In this document: in pieces, positions 26,828-36,266 of the stretch
How the letters are laid out: the number at the start of each line of letters is the position of its first letter
How positions within the stretch are numbered: the first letter of the stretch is position 1
NCBI GenBank assembly: GCA_023667365.1
Contig: JAMPAG010000002.1
Span: 1 to 64,000 of the forward strand
Length of the DNA: 64,000 nt
Source of the DNA: a bacterium
GTDB taxonomy: Bacteria; Bacillota; Clostridia; Lachnospirales; Lachnospiraceae
Direction of reading: 5' to 3'
Made by a program: the position numbers and the translations under genes
The notes under the pieces: generated by a model
The model's input: the letters and a program-made list of their open reading frames with translations, nothing else
Database searches by the model: none
What the model was told of the DNA's origin: nothing

Positions 26828-29425
26828 ATGGATGAACAGATTTTTGATAAAATCGAGGAAGTAGACCTCAAAAAGAAAATGGAGGACTCCTACATCGATT
26901 ATGCGATGAGCGTCATCGCGGCAAGAGCGCTTCCCGACGTCAGAGACGGCTTAAAGCCGGTGCAGAGACGTGTGCTTTATTCCATGATCGAGTTAAATAA
27001 CGGTCCCGACAAGCCACATCGTAAGTGTGCGCGTATCGTCGGCGATACGATGGGTAAATACCACCCGCACGGAGACAGCTCCATTTATGGCGCCTTAGTC
27101 AATATGGCGCAGGAATGGTCTACCCATTATCCGCTTGTGGACGGACACGGAAATTTCGGATCGGTGGACGGCGACGGCGCCGCGGCAATGCGATATACGG
27201 AAGCAAGACTTTCCAAAATATCCATGGAGCTTTTGGCGGACATCAACAAAGACACGGTTGATTTCGTACCGAACTTTGACGATACGGAAAAAGAACCTTC
27301 CGTTCTTCCAAGCCGCTATCCGAACCTGCTGGTGAACGGCACGTCAGGAATTGCAGTCGGTATGGCGACAAATATACCGCCTCATAATCTTCGAGAGGTT
27401 GTAAAAGCGGTCGTTAAGATCATTGATAACCGCATTGAAGAAAACCGCGATACGGATATAGAAGAAATCCTTTCTATCATAAAAGCGCCGGATTTTCCGA
27501 CAGGCGGAATTATCCTTGGCACGAGGGGAAGCGAACAGGCATACCGCACGGGACGCGGAAAAGTCAGAGTGCGCGCCGTGACGGATATTGAAGCGATGGC
27601 AAACGGCAAAAACCGGATCATTGTCACAGAGCTTCCTTATATGGTCAATAAGGCGAATCTGATCTTAAAAATTGCCGAACTTGTCAAATTAAAGAAAATT
27701 GACGGTATCACAGATCTTCGTGATGAATCAAACAGAGAAGGTATGCGGATCGTCATTGAGCTGCGTCGCGACGTGAATCCGAATATCATCATGAATCAGC
27801 TTTATAAGCATACGCAGATGCAGGATTCCTTCGGTGTGATCATGCTCGCGCTTGTGGATAATCAGCCGAAAGTCATGAATCTTTTGGATATGCTCGGTTA
27901 TTATCTTGCGCATCAGGAAGAAGTCGTTACCAGAAGAACCAAATACGACTTAAACAAAGCGGAGGAGCGCGATCATATTTTGCAGGGTCTGCTCATTGCG
28001 CTTGATTATATTGATGAAGTGATCAAAATTATCAGAGGAAGCGCAAATACGCAGGAGGCAAAGGATAATCTGATTGCGCGTTTCGGCTTGGACGACGTAC
28101 AGGCGCAGGCAATCGTCGATATGCGTCTGCGCGCTCTGACCGGTTTGGAAAGGGAGAAACTGGAAAAAGAGCATGAGGAACTGATGGCAAAAATCACAGA
28201 ATTAAAAGCAATCCTTGCTGATAAAAAGCTTCTTCTCGGCGTCATCAAGACAGAGATTACACTGATCGCGGATAAATACGGGGATGACAGAAAGAGTAAG
28301 ATCGGATATGACGCGTTTGATATTGACGCAGAAGATATGATCCCGAATGAGAATACTGTCATTGCCATGACGAGCATCGGCTATATCAAGAGAATGACCG
28401 TTGATAATTTCCGTGCGCAGAACAGGGGCGGAAAAGGCATTCAGGGCATGAAGACGATCGACGACGATTATATCGAAGATCTGCTTATGACAACGACGCA
28501 TACATACGTCATGTTTTTTACCAATTACGGAAGAGTATACCGCTTAAAGGCGTATGAGATTCCGGAAGCGGGAAGAATGGCAAGGGGAACGGCGATCATC
28601 AATCTGTTACAGCTTTCTCCGGGTGAAAAGATCAGCGCGATCATACCGATTTCCGGTTATGAAGAGGATAAAAATCTCTTCATGGTAACAAAAACCGGCA
28701 TTGTAAAGAAAACGCCGATCATGGAATTCCAGAATGTGCGCAAGAACGGACTGATCGCGATCAATCTGCGGGATGACGATGAACTGATCGAAGTAAAGAC
28801 GACCGACCGGAATACAGAAATTTTCCTTGTCACAAAATACGGCATGTGTATCCGCTTTAAGGAAACGGACGTCCGGGCGACGGGAAGAAGTTCCATGGGC
28901 GTGATCGGTATGAATCTGGAGGCCAATGATGAGGTCGTTGGTATGCAGTTAGATCATCAGGGGGATTCTCTTTTGATCGTATCCGAAAATGGTTACGGAA
29001 AACGGACATATTTGGATGAATTTACCGTACAGCGCCGCGGCGGCAAAGGTGTGAAGTGTTATAAGATCGTTGAAAAGACCGGCGAGGTCGTGGGCGTGAA
29101 GGCAGTCAACGACGATCATGAGATCATGATGATCACGGACGGCGGCACGATCATACAACTCCGCATGAATGAAATTTCCATTTTGAAACGGATCACGTCG
29201 GGCGTCAAAATGATCGACTTAGACGGGAGCGTCAAAGTTGCAAAGATCGCCAAAGTAAGGGAAAAGATCAGCGACGGCGAGCAGGAATATGATAATATTG
29301 AGGATGCGATGCAGAATATTCCGAAAGATGAAATAGAAGATACGGATGAAGTAACATATCCGGAAGAAACAGATGAGGATATGAACGAAGCAGAAGAATA
29401 CATGGATCAGACAGAGGAACCGTAA
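26828..29425 (+). CDS. gyrA: DNA gyrase subunit A
   Basis: About 865 residues. The start region reads [21 protein letters not shown]; the active-site Tyr lies in [12 protein letters not shown]. The C-terminal beta-pinwheel has the GyrA box QRRGGKG, which separates gyrase from topoisomerase IV. An earlier blade has NRGGKG. The last ~50 residues are an acidic tail rich in Glu and Asp. I chose the ATG at 26828 because homologues start there; an upstream in-frame GTG at 26801 is less likely. Confidence 0.97.
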   Translation: MDEQIFDKIEEVDLKKKMEDSYIDYAMSVIAARALPDVRDGLKPVQRRVLYSMIELNNGPDKPHRKCARIVGDTMGKYHPHGDSSIYGALVNMAQEWSTHYPLVDGHGNFGSVDGDGAAAMRYTEARLSKISMELLADINKDTVDFVPNFDDTEKEPSVLPSRYPNLLVNGTSGIAVGMATNIPPHNLREVVKAVVKIIDNRIEENRDTDIEEILSIIKAPDFPTGGIILGTRGSEQAYRTGRGKVRVRAVTDIEAMANGKNRIIVTELPYMVNKANLILKIAELVKLKKIDGITDLRDESNREGMRIVIELRRDVNPNIIMNQLYKHTQMQDSFGVIMLALVDNQPKVMNLLDMLGYYLAHQEEVVTRRTKYDLNKAEERDHILQGLLIALDYIDEVIKIIRGSANTQEAKDNLIARFGLDDVQAQAIVDMRLRALTGLEREKLEKEHEELMAKITELKAILADKKLLLGVIKTEITLIADKYGDDRKSKIGYDAFDIDAEDMIPNENTVIAMTSIGYIKRMTVDNFRAQNRGGKGIQGMKTIDDDYIEDLLMTTTHTYVMFFTNYGRVYRLKAYEIPEAGRMARGTAIINLLQLSPGEKISAIIPISGYEEDKNLFMVTKTGIVKKTPIMEFQNVRKNGLIAINLRDDDELIEVKTTDRNTEIFLVTKYGMCIRFKETDVRATGRSSMGVIGMNLEANDEVVGMQLDHQGDSLLIVSENGYGKRTYLDEFTVQRRGGKGVKCYKIVEKTGEVVGVKAVNDDHEIMMITDGGTIIQLRMNEISILKRITSGVKMIDLDGSVKVAKIAKVREKISDGEQEYDNIEDAMQNIPKDEIEDTDEVTYPEETDEDMNEAEEYMDQTEEP

Positions 29426-29496
29426 CATTTTGCAGACATAGCGGTTAAAAGAGCAAATGTAAGAATAAGGAAAGCGGAAAAGGAGGATGAAGACGT

Positions 29497-30081
29497 ATGA
29501 AAACATTAAAAAAATTGAAATGGAATGTGATTATTTCCTCGGTCATTTATGTTGCGCTTGGCGTGATCTTATTAATCTGGCCGGAAATGACGGCAAAAAA
29601 CATCTGTTATGTAGTCGGTGTGATCTGTGTTGCGGTCGGAATCGTCAATCTGATCGATTACATACGGAAAGATTATTCCGTGGATGCGTACCGTTATAAT
29701 CTGGTGTACGGATTGGTATTTGTTTTGCTCGGTGTCGTGATTTTTGTCAAGGTGGAGACCGTCATTTCCATTATTCCGTTTCTGCTCGGTTTTGCGGTGA
29801 CGATCAGCGGTCTTTTGAAATTTCAAAATGCAGTCGATCTGATCCGCATGAAATACAGCGGCTGGGGAATCGTTATGATCGTTTCCATTTTGAATATTGC
29901 GTTTGGCGTTGTGCTGATCATGAATCCGTTTACGTCTGCAATGATACTCTTTGTCTGTATCGGTATTGGCATGATCTACAGCGGCGTTTCCGATCTGATC
30001 GCGACGATTATGCTTTCCAGAAGCATTAAGAATATCGGCAAGGAAATCGTAAAGGCAAGTGAACAGGATGTTGTCAATTAA
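29497..30081 (+). CDS. DUF308 (HdeD-like) membrane protein
   Basis: A 194-residue protein with six predicted membrane helices in three similar pairs, the internal-repeat pattern of DUF308/HdeD proteins. Examples are VIYVALGVILLIWPEMT, LVYGLVFVLLGVVIFVKVE and ILNIAFGVVLIMNPFT, each a helix ending in Pro or Glu. Function unknown; HdeD relates to acid resistance in E. coli but that cannot be assumed here. GGAGG lies upstream of the ATG. A strong terminator follows at 30139-30182. Confidence 0.85.
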   Translation: MKTLKKLKWNVIISSVIYVALGVILLIWPEMTAKNICYVVGVICVAVGIVNLIDYIRKDYSVDAYRYNLVYGLVFVLLGVVIFVKVETVISIIPFLLGFAVTISGLLKFQNAVDLIRMKYSGWGIVMIVSILNIAFGVVLIMNPFTSAMILFVCIGIGMIYSGVSDLIATIMLSRSIKNIGKEIVKASEQDVVN

Positions 30082-30138
30082 GGGAACAGAATAGAAACGT
30101 CGGGCAGACGTAAAAAAATTCACTTCTTGCGTTCAAAA

Positions 30139-30182
30139 ACAAACCGCTTGGTGTAAACATATTTACACCGGGTGGTTTTTTC
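30139..30182 (+). terminator. Rho-independent terminator after DUF308
   Basis: AAACCGCTTGGTGTAAA pairs with TTTACACCGGGTGGTTT around a CATA loop, followed by a T run. The 3' arm and T run also contain the -35 of the next promoter. Confidence 0.9.
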
Positions 30183-30190
30183 TTTATGAT
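30162..30190 (+). promoter_or_regulatory. LytTR-gene promoter overlapping the terminator
   Basis: TTTACA (30162-30167), 17 bases, TATGAT (30185-30190). The -35 lies in the terminator's 3' arm. The expected start, about seven bases after the -10, coincides with the A of the ATG at 30197, so the mRNA would have no leader. Confidence 0.6.
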
Positions 30191-30196
30191 AAGCGT

Positions 30197-30664
30197 ATGA
30201 AAATCAAGATTGAAATCGACGGACAACTGAATGAAGACGAGATCACGATCCGATGCAAGGAATTAAACGATCAGATCGAACAGCTTCAAAAAGCGGTGCG
30301 CGAGATCAGCGCTTCCTCTCAGCGGTATGTATTTCAAAAAGGAGAATCGCAGTATTATCTTTCTCTTGATGAAATCTTATTTTTTGAAGCAGACGACCAT
30401 CGCATTTATGCGCATACGAAAAAAGATGTGTATGAAACGCGCTATAAGCTGTACGAGCTGGAAAAGCTTCTGCCGTATTATTTTTTGCGGGTTTCCAAAT
30501 CAACCGTGATCAATATGCGCAGCGTGTTGAGCATTAAGAAGAACCTGACGTCGGCAAGTCTGATTGAATTTCGAAACTCGGATAAGGTAACCTATGCGTC
30601 CCGTTCCTATTATAAAGTGCTGGAAATGCGGATGCAGGAATTGTATTTGAGAGGTCCGAATTAA
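30197..30664 (+). CDS. LytTR-family DNA-binding regulator
   Basis: A 155-residue protein. The N-terminal ~45 residues resemble a small helical domain (NDQIEQLQKAVREI); residues ~50-150 are a LytTR DNA-binding domain (LDEILFFEADDHRIYAHT, FLRVSKSTVINMRSVLSI, VTYASRSYYKVLEMRMQEL). It has no receiver domain. Stand-alone LytTR proteins of this kind usually regulate the membrane protein and transporter next to them, here the LiaF-like gene and the ABC exporter. There is no Shine-Dalgarno sequence before the ATG, which fits the leaderless prediction. Confidence 0.88.
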   Translation: MKIKIEIDGQLNEDEITIRCKELNDQIEQLQKAVREISASSQRYVFQKGESQYYLSLDEILFFEADDHRIYAHTKKDVYETRYKLYELEKLLPYYFLRVSKSTVINMRSVLSIKKNLTSASLIEFRNSDKVTYASRSYYKVLEMRMQELYLRGPN

Positions 30665-30668
30665 AAAA

Positions 30669-30699
30669 GAATTTGCGCCTGCGGCACAAAATTCGCAGG
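30669..30699 (+). repeat. Intergenic hairpin repeat, copy A
   Basis: GAATTTGCGCC...GGCACAAAATTC forms an imperfect hairpin, and CCTGCG/CGCAGG offers a competing stem. A close relative lies at 42642-42675. Both sit just before a downstream gene's ribosome binding site. Confidence 0.6.
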
Positions 30700-30725
30700 T
30701 TGCGGGAAAGGTATGGGTCATTAAA

Positions 30726-31463
30726 ATGAGTAAAGAATGGAATTGGAACTGGGGAGATGGTCACGAAAACGGATGGAGTGGGGATGACAATGATGACAGA
30801 AATAAGCGCCGCAGGAAAAAAGCGCGGTTTACCAAATTATTCTGGGGATTGCTGCTCATTTTAATGACGGTCTTTCTCATTATCAGTAAATTGGGTCTGG
30901 TTACGGGAATCAGCGTATGGTCGGTATTTTTTACCGTCATTTTTGCGACATTGTTAATCCGCGGTATCATCAAAAGAAGCTTTTTTTCCATCTTTTTTTC
31001 CGCCGCGTTTTTGTGCATTATTTATGATGATCAGCTCGGCATTACCGCTCTGACGCCGTGGACCGTACTGTTTGCGGCGCTGCTGCTCAGTATCGGAATG
31101 GAGATTCTGTTCCATAAAAAAAATTCTTATCAGAAATTATATCAGAGCAACCATTTTTCCACGTGTTCTAAGTATATCAATCCGGAAACATTTGAAAAGG
31201 GGATGCTGGAAAATAATTTTGGCAGTCTGAATGTATTTTTTGAAAATGTCGCTACTCAAAAAAAAGAAGGATTTCTGGAAATTGATAATTCGTTTGGAGA
31301 AATGAATATTTATGTTCCGTCCTCATGGATGGTAGATATGGAAGTAGCGGACAATTTTGGAAGCAATTCCGGTGTCAAAGGGCATTCGGACGGAACAAAG
31401 AGTTTTCTGCTTCACATCAGGGGCGATAATTCGTTCGGATCGGTTTCCGTGATTTATCAATAA
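30726..31463 (+). CDS. LiaF-like membrane protein
   Basis: A 245-residue protein. A hydrophilic N-terminus rich in Trp, Asn and Asp and a basic stretch precede four hydrophobic segments (about 39-55, 60-80, 84-98, 105-122). The C-terminal soluble half has repeated NNFGSLNVFF, NSFGEMNIYVP, DNFGSNSGV and NSFGSVSVIY strands. That is the pattern of the LiaF C-terminal (cell-wall-active antibiotic response) domain. LiaF-type proteins restrain envelope-stress signalling. It follows the LytTR regulator and precedes an ABC exporter pair. Confidence 0.78.
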   Translation: MSKEWNWNWGDGHENGWSGDDNDDRNKRRRKKARFTKLFWGLLLILMTVFLIISKLGLVTGISVWSVFFTVIFATLLIRGIIKRSFFSIFFSAAFLCIIYDDQLGITALTPWTVLFAALLLSIGMEILFHKKNSYQKLYQSNHFSTCSKYINPETFEKGMLENNFGSLNVFFENVATQKKEGFLEIDNSFGEMNIYVPSSWMVDMEVADNFGSNSGVKGHSDGTKSFLLHIRGDNSFGSVSVIYQ

Positions 31464-31510
31464 AAAGAAAGAAATTGGGACATTTGGAGATAAAAAATGA
31501 GGTGAGAAAA

Positions 31511-33481
31511 ATGCCGAAAGACAAGAAAAAGGAAGACCAAAATAAAAAAAATCCTTATCATCACGAATACAGCATGTTTTCCAATGTACTTTATATCATG
31601 AAAAAAATCCGCCGTTATTGTCCGATCTTAGGCATTCTGATGATCGTCGGCATGTTCAGTCAGTCCATCGCGCAATATCTGGCGAGCTTTATCGGTAAAT
31701 TTGTCATTGATATTGTGCAAGTGCAGGCAGGGAGCGCGCAAAAGGATTTTGCGCCGCTGATCCGCGTTTTGTTGATCGCATGTGCAGTTGAACTTGTGAT
31801 TATGCTTCTCAATGCGGTCACGGGAAACAGATGCTGGTATTATATGATTCATACGCGCATGAAGGTCATCACGGAACGCGTGCAGAAGGCGCTTTCCATG
31901 AATTATCAGATGTTCGAGGAACCGGATGCGCTGGATATGGAAGAAAAAGCATTGGAGGCGACCGGAGGGAACACGAACGGCATAGAAGGAATGATGCATA
32001 ACATTTATGATTTTGGCATCAATGCGGTTCTATTACTTATTTCGCTCACCACGGTCGTTGTGCTCGATTGGCGTATGCTGATCGTGTTAGGAATTATCAG
32101 CGCAGTCCAGCATCTTTTTTTCCTTCACACGGTAAAAAAGGACAGGCGGGAGGTCTGGGATAAATTAGCGCCGATATGGCGGAAGACCCATTACATGGAG
32201 CAGTCGATGCAGAATTTCGATTATGCGAAGGATATTCGTCTGTTTTCCATGAAAAACTGGCTTTCTAAAAAGCAGCATGAGATTTTGATGGAAAAGCAGG
32301 ATAAGATGCTCTACAGCCGGACGCTTTGGATTTACAATACGGCGTTTGCGCACGGTTTGTCCGTCATTACCACAGCGGTCATTTATGCGGTCATGATCTT
32401 TGCGGTCGTGGACCGGGATTTATCCATCGGTAATTTTACGCTGTATCTGGGTCTGGCAATGAATTTTACCATGGCGATGGGAAAGACGTTCAATACGCTT
32501 GGAGACATCAAAGAAAATTCTCATGAGGTCAGTTATTTCCGCTCGTTTATCGACATGCCGACCGCGGACCGTCCGGGGGAGTCGTATACTTCTCCCAGTG
32601 CCTCGTCTGATTTAACAGAGAAAAGGACAGACGCTGATTTGTCTGTTTCGACGAAAGAGAAAGCAGATGCAGATCAATTTCTCCCGATCCCTCAAACGGA
32701 CGGTTATACCTTTACATTCCGAAATGTGTGCTTCCGTTACGCAGGTGCGAAAGAAGACGCGCTTCACAACTTAAACCTTACTTTTTCCGCGGGAGAGCGG
32801 CTTGCGATCGTCGGCTTAAACGGCGCGGGAAAAACAACATTCGTGAAGCTGCTTTGCAGACTGTATGATCCGACAAGGGGAGAAATTCTTCTAAACGGCG
32901 TTGACATCCGGATGTTTGAGAGAAACGAGTATTTCCGCCTATTTGCGCCCGTGTTTCAAAATGTGGAGCTGTTTGCATTTCCGATGGCGGAAAACGTATC
33001 CATGATGCCGCCCGGAAAGACAGATCGGGAAAAGAGCAGAGAATGTCTGATACAGGCGGGACTTTCCGATAAGCTTGCCGAATTAAAAAACGGCGTTGAT
33101 ACAGAGCTGTTAAAAATCATTCATGACGACGGCATTGACTTGTCCGGCGGTGAGAAACAAAAACTCGCGCTTGCCCGCGCGCTGTATAAGAATGCGCCGG
33201 TCATGGTACTTGACGAGCCGACCGCCGCGCTGGATGCATTGGCGGAATATCGTCTATATTGCAATTTTGATAAGATCATCGGAAAGAAATCTGCGGTCTA
33301 CATATCGCACCGTCTTTCTTCCACGCGGTTCTGCCATCATATCGCGATGTTTCAGAACGGGGAAATGGTGGAATACGGGACGCATGAAGAATTGCTCGAA
33401 AAAGGCGGCGCTTATGCTGAAATGTTTCAAATTCAGTCGCAATATTATCAGGAAGAGGGAGAGGAGGCAGTATTCGAATGA
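31511..33481 (+). CDS. ABC exporter half-transporter, subunit 1
   Basis: About 656 residues: a six-helix transmembrane domain, then an ATPase domain. Walker A is GLNGAGKTTFVKLL, the signature DLSGGEKQKLALARAL and Walker B PVMVLDEPTAALDALAEY, all intact. A ~40-residue polar Ser/Asp/Lys-rich linker (SPSASSDLTEKRTDADLSV) lies between the domains and is not usual. The start at 31511 is preceded by GAGGTGAG; the frame is open for 12 more codons upstream. It overlaps the next half-transporter by four bases (ATGA), so the two should form a heterodimer. Substrate unknown; the neighbours suggest a peptide or drug. Confidence 0.9.
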   Translation: MPKDKKKEDQNKKNPYHHEYSMFSNVLYIMKKIRRYCPILGILMIVGMFSQSIAQYLASFIGKFVIDIVQVQAGSAQKDFAPLIRVLLIACAVELVIMLLNAVTGNRCWYYMIHTRMKVITERVQKALSMNYQMFEEPDALDMEEKALEATGGNTNGIEGMMHNIYDFGINAVLLLISLTTVVVLDWRMLIVLGIISAVQHLFFLHTVKKDRREVWDKLAPIWRKTHYMEQSMQNFDYAKDIRLFSMKNWLSKKQHEILMEKQDKMLYSRTLWIYNTAFAHGLSVITTAVIYAVMIFAVVDRDLSIGNFTLYLGLAMNFTMAMGKTFNTLGDIKENSHEVSYFRSFIDMPTADRPGESYTSPSASSDLTEKRTDADLSVSTKEKADADQFLPIPQTDGYTFTFRNVCFRYAGAKEDALHNLNLTFSAGERLAIVGLNGAGKTTFVKLLCRLYDPTRGEILLNGVDIRMFERNEYFRLFAPVFQNVELFAFPMAENVSMMPPGKTDREKSRECLIQAGLSDKLAELKNGVDTELLKIIHDDGIDLSGGEKQKLALARALYKNAPVMVLDEPTAALDALAEYRLYCNFDKIIGKKSAVYISHRLSSTRFCHHIAMFQNGEMVEYGTHEELLEKGGAYAEMFQIQSQYYQEEGEEAVFE

Positions 33482-35247
33482 ATCGAAAGACGATACGTTA
33501 CTTTTTCCCGATCGCATGGAAATTTCAAAAAAAATACTTTTTTATCGGCATAGCGAAAGCCGTGCTGGAAGCGGTGCATCCGTTTGTGAGTATTCTTGTT
33601 GCGCCCCTCATTATTGACGAGCTTTTGGGCGCGCGCGATCTGACGAAAATGTTTATCTACGTCGCGGTCATTGCCGTTGTCGGCACGCTGATTTCTTTGA
33701 CGGCCTCCGTACTTGGCTGTCAGATGGAAAAATGCGACGAAAAATTCAAAAATTACTTCACGGAACAGATGAGCCGCCGCGTCATGGAACTGGATTTCCA
33801 GCTTACGGAGGATAAGGAAGCGCTGGATCAGATCGAGCTCGCCCGGACGGGAATGGATTGGTATTCGGGCGGTGTGCATGGAATTTTTGAGCAGGTGCTC
33901 AATATGTTTTCGGCATTTCTGCGTGTCGGCGGCGTTGTTGTGTTGATCGCGATCCATGCGCCGATCCTGTTTGTTTTGGTTTTTATTACGCTGGCGATCA
34001 GTATGCTTCTGAACCGCAGGGATAATGCGATCGAGCTTCGGTTTCATAAGGCGCTTTCCAAAGTAAACCGTGTGTTCGGTTACAGCGGTTACGAATTGAT
34101 GGAAATTCGCTATGCGAAGGATGTCAGATTGTATCACGCACAGGAAATGTTAGTGACGAAATGGGAAACCTACACGGAAGAATCGTTAGGTTATTGGAAA
34201 TCCGAGGGGGACGGCCATCTTCCGACTTCCTGTATCAGTGCGGTGACAACGACGGCGAGGGATTTTTGCATGTATCTGTACCTCGGCATTCTTGTGATCA
34301 GAGGAAGCATTACGATCGGAATTTTTTCCCAGATGATCTCCTCATGTAAAGAGCTTACGGATTCCGTTGTCAGTATCGGCAGATGTATGCAGGAGATCAC
34401 AAAGCGTTGCAATTATGCATATGAATATGTGAAATTCATGCATTATCCTGCCGCGATTGAAAAGGGCAGCCGCCCGGTCGGACCGGGGGAGCATATGATC
34501 GAGTTCCGGGATGTTTCTTTTGCCTATCCCAAAACGGAAGTTCAGGTACTGCAGCATGTGAACTTGAAATTAAAGGCGGGCGAACATCTTTCGGTTGTCG
34601 GCTTAAACGGTGCGGGAAAAACAACGTTTGTGAAGCTTCTGTGCAGATTATACGATCCGACGGAGGGGGAAATCCTTCTGGATAATATCAATATTAAAGA
34701 ATATGATTATGAGCAGTACATGAATCTGTTTTCCCCTGTATTTCAGGATTTTAAGCTGTTTGCATTCTCGATCCGGGAGAATATTCTGATGGGAGAAAAG
34801 GAAACAGACGGAACGGAAAACGCTCTGCGCGGTCTGTTTGAGCAGGTCGGATTTTCGGATAAGCTGGCGGCGTTGGAGCATGGGATGGATACGATGCTGT
34901 TTAAGTTCTTTGATAAAGAAGGAATCGAGGCGTCGGGCGGGGAACAGCAAAAGATTGCGATCGCGCGGGCGCTTTACAAGCACGCGCCGGTCGTGATCCT
35001 CGACGAGCCGACGGCGGCGCTCGACCCGGTTGCGGAATATGAGATTTACCGCCAGTTTCATTCCTTAGTCGGCGGAAAGACGGCAATTTATATCTCGCAC
35101 CGGCTTTCTTCCTGCCGTTTCTGCGATCATATTGCCGTTTTCAGCGACGGGCGCGTGGCGGAATACGGCACGCATGATACGCTGGTTCATAAGGAAAACG
35201 GCATTTATGCGGAAATGTTTGCCGCGCAGGCGCAGTATTACCAATAA
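33478..35247 (+). CDS. ABC exporter half-transporter, subunit 2
   Basis: A 589-residue partner of the preceding gene with the same layout: six membrane helices, then Walker A GLNGAGKTTFVKLL, signature EASGGEQQKIAIARAL, Walker B PVVILDEPTAALDPVAEY and switch His in YISHRLSS. The ATPase domains of the two subunits are very alike, which points to duplication. The ATG overlaps the upstream stop in ATGA, indicating coupled translation. It is the last gene before a 232-bp palindromic element. Confidence 0.92.
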   Translation: MNRKTIRYFFPIAWKFQKKYFFIGIAKAVLEAVHPFVSILVAPLIIDELLGARDLTKMFIYVAVIAVVGTLISLTASVLGCQMEKCDEKFKNYFTEQMSRRVMELDFQLTEDKEALDQIELARTGMDWYSGGVHGIFEQVLNMFSAFLRVGGVVVLIAIHAPILFVLVFITLAISMLLNRRDNAIELRFHKALSKVNRVFGYSGYELMEIRYAKDVRLYHAQEMLVTKWETYTEESLGYWKSEGDGHLPTSCISAVTTTARDFCMYLYLGILVIRGSITIGIFSQMISSCKELTDSVVSIGRCMQEITKRCNYAYEYVKFMHYPAAIEKGSRPVGPGEHMIEFRDVSFAYPKTEVQVLQHVNLKLKAGEHLSVVGLNGAGKTTFVKLLCRLYDPTEGEILLDNINIKEYDYEQYMNLFSPVFQDFKLFAFSIRENILMGEKETDGTENALRGLFEQVGFSDKLAALEHGMDTMLFKFFDKEGIEASGGEQQKIAIARALYKHAPVVILDEPTAALDPVAEYEIYRQFHSLVGGKTAIYISHRLSSCRFCDHIAVFSDGRVAEYGTHDTLVHKENGIYAEMFAAQAQYYQ

Positions 35248-35249
35248 AA

Positions 35250-35481
35250 ATTCGAGTGTCAAAAGCCCTGCAATGAAATCGGTGTTGCAGATTGCACAAA
35301 AGAAATCTGTGCGCACTTCATTGCACAAAGCATTCCAATGAGCCTCAAAGCAAACATCGTGTTCAGCAGAGGCTTCCACGATGTTAGAGTCTCATTTCCA
35401 TTGTGCAAAAGTCGTTTGCCCTGATTTCTTTTGTGCAATCTGCCAAGTAAAATTTACAGGCAGGGCTTTGGACACCCGAAT
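35250..35481. repeat. 232-bp long inverted repeat (palindromic element)
   Basis: Arms of about 112 and 105 bp (35250-35361 and 35377-35481) are imperfect reverse complements around a 15-base loop. Matching segments include ATTCGRGTGTC at the tips, AAAGCCCTGC, CAGATTGCACAAAAGAAATC, TTGCACAA, CAATGAG or AAATGAG, and CATCGTG at the loop. It fills the gap between the convergent ABC and TIGR03915-type genes. There is no open reading frame in it. It could be a miniature mobile element or a structured RNA/terminator; a half-copy lies at 7635. Confidence 0.8.
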
Positions 35482-35495
35482 TCTAACAGAATATG

Positions 35496-36266
35496 TCACG
35501 CGCTGTCGAATTCGAGCATGTAGTCCCGGTAGCGGATGGCGCAGAGGGTGCGCTGGCAGCGATAGTTTTCGCGTTCTTTGATGGCGATTGTGCGGAAGAA
35601 GGTTTTCCACATGTGCTCGTACTCTGCGCTTTCGCCGCTGTTCCAGATACGGTCCATCACTTCCTCGCTTAACGGTGCAAGAAACCATTGCCGTCTTCGT
35701 TCATGAAAAGCGCCCATATGATGTGTTTCGTCAAGGATCACGAAATGTTCTTCTGGAAAGCGGTCCGCAAAATGCGGCGCAAGAAGCGGAAGGGGCTGGT
35801 TTTTTGGTTGGATCTTGGCGATCAGGATTCCCTGTTCGGAATCATGAAAGCGGATAAAGCCCCGAAGTAAATGCGCCTCGTTTGCCACATTGCGCTGAAG
35901 ATCAAAAAGGCGGCAGACGGTTTCGTCCGCCTGCAGATCGACAACCGATCTTCCGCGTGGAAAGCCGAGTTTTAAGAAGCGGTAAATGACGTCTATTTTA
36001 TCCGGTTCCTTAGAGAGGGTGGCAAGATAGACCATATCGTAGGCTTCTCTGCTGATCTTTCCGGCGATGGAGCGCGCGACCTTGACGGCTTTCTCTAAAT
36101 CGGTCTGCACATACACATAGTCCGTAAACAGCTCAAAGCAGTAGCCTTCTTCCACGGATAATCTTAACTGTCCGTCCGGGATCCGTGCCGCCCACGCATC
36201 ATAGATCGCCGTAAAGATACCGTCAGGCGTATCCTCGCAAAGGTAGGTTGTGAATAAAGTGTTCAT
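35496..36266 (-). CDS. TIGR03915-type putative DNA metabolism protein
   Basis: A 256-residue protein of the family linked to TIGR03916 radical SAM proteins, recognised from EDTPDGIFTAIYDAW near the start, the middle segment HLLRGFIRFHD, PHFADRFPEEHFVILDETH, and the end YEHMWKTFFRTIAIKERENYRCQ. In some bacteria this domain is fused to a uracil-DNA-glycosylase-like domain, hence a proposed role in DNA repair. No enzymatic activity is established. The start codon overlaps the upstream stop (TGATG), so it is translationally coupled to the radical SAM gene and shares its LexA-like promoter. Confidence 0.87.
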   Translation of the reverse strand: MNTLFTTYLCEDTPDGIFTAIYDAWAARIPDGQLRLSVEEGYCFELFTDYVYVQTDLEKAVKVARSIAGKISREAYDMVYLATLSKEPDKIDVIYRFLKLGFPRGRSVVDLQADETVCRLFDLQRNVANEAHLLRGFIRFHDSEQGILIAKIQPKNQPLPLLAPHFADRFPEEHFVILDETHHMGAFHERRRQWFLAPLSEEVMDRIWNSGESAEYEHMWKTFFRTIAIKERENYRCQRTLCAIRYRDYMLEFDSA

